Assembly (NCBI RefSeq): GCF_023208195.1
Contig: NZ_CP060034.1
Location: 1,178,001 to 1,242,000 of the forward strand
Reading direction: 5' to 3'
Length of the DNA stretch: 64,000 nt
Source: Nocardioides sp. InS609-2
GTDB taxonomy: Bacteria > Actinomycetota > Actinomycetes > Propionibacteriales > Nocardioidaceae
The position numbers and the translations under genes are program-made. The notes beneath the pieces were generated by a model that made no database searches, was not told the origin of the DNA, and saw nothing but the letters and a program-made list of their open reading frames with translations. Below, piece after piece: positions 62,309 to 64,000 of this stretch (its first letter is position 1; each line of letters opens with the position of its first letter).

Positions 62309-64000
62309 GTGGCTGCCAGCGAGGAGACCATCCGCCTCCAACGCCAGCTCCGTATTTCGGTCGACGCCGTCGTGGCCGACGAGATCCGCGATCTGACGCG
62401 CGCATGGGCGACGGCGTGGGACGAGATCGGCCGCGACCTGAACACCGCGCTCGTCGACGCCCTCACCGCCGGCCAGGTCACCCGCGCACAGATGCTCAAG
62501 GCGGAGCGACTCAAGAAGGCGCTGTCCACCATCGGGACCCGCCTCGAGGACCTCTCCCAGAACGCCGGCGTACGGATTCTCGGGGACCTCCGAGGCGTCA
62601 TCGACACTGCCGGGTCGGCGCAGGCCTCCATCATCGACTCGCAGCTCCCCCGCAATGCCTCGCAGATGGTCGACCTCGACGCCTGGTCTCGGGTCGACCC
62701 ACGCCAGGTCGACGCGATCGTGCGGCGCAGCACCCAGCAGATCACCTCCACGCTCCGCCCCCTGTCGGGCAAGGCGTACGACGTCGTGCAGCGCGAGCTC
62801 ATCCGGTCGGTGGCCTCCGGGTCCAACCCCAAGGTGGCAGCGCGCCGCATGATCCAGCGCGCCGAGCAGGGCTTCAACGGTGGTCTCACCCGGGCCATGG
62901 TGGTGTCGCGCACGGAGATCATCGACGCGCACCGCACCGCGGCCGCCGTTGGCCAGGCACCCCATGCCGACGTGCTGGCTGGGTGGACCTGGGTGGCGTC
63001 GCTGACACCGCGCACCTGCCCGGCCTGTCTTGGCAAGCACGGCGAGGTCTTCCCCCTGACCGAGCCCGGCCCGCTCGGCCACCAGCAATGCCGCTGCTCC
63101 CGTGTCCCGACCACGAAGTCCTGGGCCGACCTCGGCTTCGACGGAATCACCGAGCCGCCGTCGCTCATCCCCGACGCCGACGCGTTCTTCGCACGCCTCT
63201 CCCCGGCCGAGAAGTACGACCTCCTCGGCCAGGACCGCTACCGCGCCTGGGCCGGCGGGAAGTACCCCCGCTCCGAGTGGGCGGCACGCCGCACGAGCAC
63301 CGGGTGGCGCGACTCGTTCGTGCCATCGAAGCCGCCGGCCACACCGCGCATGACTCCGAGCGCCGGCCCTGCCGTACCGCCGCCCGGCTGGGACATGGGC
63401 CCGATCCTCGGAACCGTCGAGCAGCAGATCTACCAGAAGGCCCGCCCCCTCCAGGTCGGCCCGGACCTGCGCACCGTCGACCAGAACACCGCCAACCACT
63501 GGCACACCTACGTGCCCGACACCGAGGACCGCACCACCGCGCTCCTGCAGTACTGGAAGCCCACCGAGGACCTGGTCAAGCAGATCGCCGCCGACATCAC
63601 CGCCAGTTCCGTCCGTTCTCGCGCGACCAGCGGGAAGATCGGGACGACCTACCGGGCCTTCGAGGGCATGCGGTCCTCGGGAATCGCTGACGGCGGCTAC
63701 TCCCTGGACGACTTCAAGACCGACCTGACCGCGGCGGCCGAACGCCTCCTCGCCCGCGAAGTCGAAGACGTCGGCCTCGTCTACCGCGGGTTGAACCTCC
63801 CGACACGGTTCCCAATCGACACCGACGAGGGCCGGCGCGCCGCCGTCGCGGTCGTGCAGCTCGAGGACTGGTGGCACGTCTCGGCCACGACCCTCCCCGA
63901 TGTCGCGAAGGTCTACGCCCGAGGCAGCGGGACACGGGTGCTGCTCCGCATCGACGGCGCCGCCGGGATCGTGCTCAGCTCGATGGGCCGCATGGCACCG
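62309..64000 (+). CDS. MuF-type minor head protein with C-terminal ADP-ribosyltransferase-like domain (cut by window edge)
   Basis: At least 564 residues, open at the right edge. The N-terminal helical part and the MuF domain (SRTEIIDAHRTAAAV, TPRTCPACLGKHGEVFPL, GHQQCRC) follow the portal, as in many phages. After a Pro-rich linker the C-terminus carries GLVYRGLNLP (candidate ART arginine, about residue 493) and WHVSATTLPDVAKVYA with the S-x-T segment (Ser about 525), then VLLRIDGAAGIVL. The expected ExE motif would lie outside the window. Probably a toxin delivered with the DNA, or a head-maturation enzyme. Confidence 0.82.
   Translation, partial: MAASEETIRLQRQLRISVDAVVADEIRDLTRAWATAWDEIGRDLNTALVDALTAGQVTRAQMLKAERLKKALSTIGTRLEDLSQNAGVRILGDLRGVIDTAGSAQASIIDSQLPRNASQMVDLDAWSRVDPRQVDAIVRRSTQQITSTLRPLSGKAYDVVQRELIRSVASGSNPKVAARRMIQRAEQGFNGGLTRAMVVSRTEIIDAHRTAAAVGQAPHADVLAGWTWVASLTPRTCPACLGKHGEVFPLTEPGPLGHQQCRCSRVPTTKSWADLGFDGITEPPSLIPDADAFFARLSPAEKYDLLGQDRYRAWAGGKYPRSEWAARRTSTGWRDSFVPSKPPATPRMTPSAGPAVPPPGWDMGPILGTVEQQIYQKARPLQVGPDLRTVDQNTANHWHTYVPDTEDRTTALLQYWKPTEDLVKQIAADITASSVRSRATSGKIGTTYRAFEGMRSSGIADGGYSLDDFKTDLTAAAERLLAREVEDVGLVYRGLNLPTRFPIDTDEGRRAAVAVVQLEDWWHVSATTLPDVAKVYARGSGTRVLLRIDGAAGIVLSSMGRMAP

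Larger units (their letters stand above)
39040..64000. mobile_element. Prophage (right end outside window)
   Basis: Tyrosine integrase beside a tRNA, a divergent cI/cro lysogeny switch, excisionase-like gene, early replication and recombination genes (nuclease, DnaQ, RusA, helicase), WhiB and Lsr2-like regulators, large terminase, portal and MuF head protein, in the order of a siphovirus-type temperate actinophage. The genes are mostly rightward with tiny overlaps; at least 24.9 kb is present. Capsid, tail and lysis genes must lie to the right. Confidence 0.97.

Noticed and set aside
59328..62405. Very long minus-strand open frame (1025 codons) opposite terL and portal
   Set aside because: It is the reverse shadow of two well-identified genes in GC-rich DNA, rich in Gly/Arg/Val/Asp of shadow type, and contains no known domain.
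61670..63877. 735-codon minus-strand open frame opposite portal and MuF
   Set aside because: Composition of an antisense shadow; the plus-strand frame has clear MuF and ART motifs.

Overview
The window is high-GC actinobacterial DNA, most likely from a Nocardioidaceae (Nocardioides-like) chromosome. The evidence is the clpX-clpP2-clpP1-tig cluster, ClgR and WhiB/Lsr2-type regulation, a mycothiol-nitroreductase-type DsbA protein, many leaderless genes with a TANNNT box 6-7 nt before the start codon, and short interspersed repeats of a kind I remember from Nocardioides. No species can be named from the sequence alone.

From 1 to 39.0 kb is ordinary chromosome. The order clpX, clpP2, clpP1, tig, lipase, nei, rpiB, Rv2466c-type DsbA, pepN, DUF5130, glbO, double hot-dog thioesterase, ettA, ssb closely follows the M. 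tuberculosis Rv2457c-Rv2478c neighbourhood as I remember it, with insertions (metG, GPP34, DUF3626, mscS, tetR, thiolase, marR, a second ABC-F). Three tRNAs lie here: Pro and Gly on the minus strand, Arg on the plus strand. A PrsW protease is coupled to two dynamin-like GTPases at 29-34 kb. The region holds several decayed genes: a membrane-anchored protein frameshifted by what looks like an 8-bp duplication, an Ig-repeat surface protein remnant, a secreted-protein remnant, and an lgt gene reduced to its two ends. A repeat element has also inserted in frame into rlmC.

From about 39.0 kb to the right edge is a prophage integrated at the 3' end of tRNA-Arg(TCT); its right end is outside the window. 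A leftward immunity operon (cI-like repressor, ImmA-like protein, two lipoproteins, tyrosine integrase) faces a rightward early operon that opens with a leaderless cro-like gene. Early genes run almost without gaps, mostly joined by 1- or 4-nt start/stop overlaps: excisionase-like, small genes, PD-(D/E)XK nuclease, Gp3-like RDF-family protein, DnaQ-like exonuclease, zinc-finger protein, RusA, WhiB, Lsr2-like protein, RepA/DnaB-type helicase. A cluster of CTCGTCCC iterons beside the helicase is a candidate replication origin. A putative small terminase, a cassette of accessory genes of unknown function in both orientations, the large terminase, a compact tRNA-like element, the portal, and a MuF head protein with a C-terminal ADP-ribosyltransferase-like domain (cut by the window edge) follow.

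The items most worth a second look are the tRNA-like element at 60.6 kb, the iteron cluster at 54.4-54.6 kb, the MuF-ART fusion, the flanking pair of related membrane proteins at 55.4 and 58.6 kb, the three-palindrome operator at 22.1 kb, and the leaderless four-codon reading frame before the ABC-F gene at 28.2 kb.
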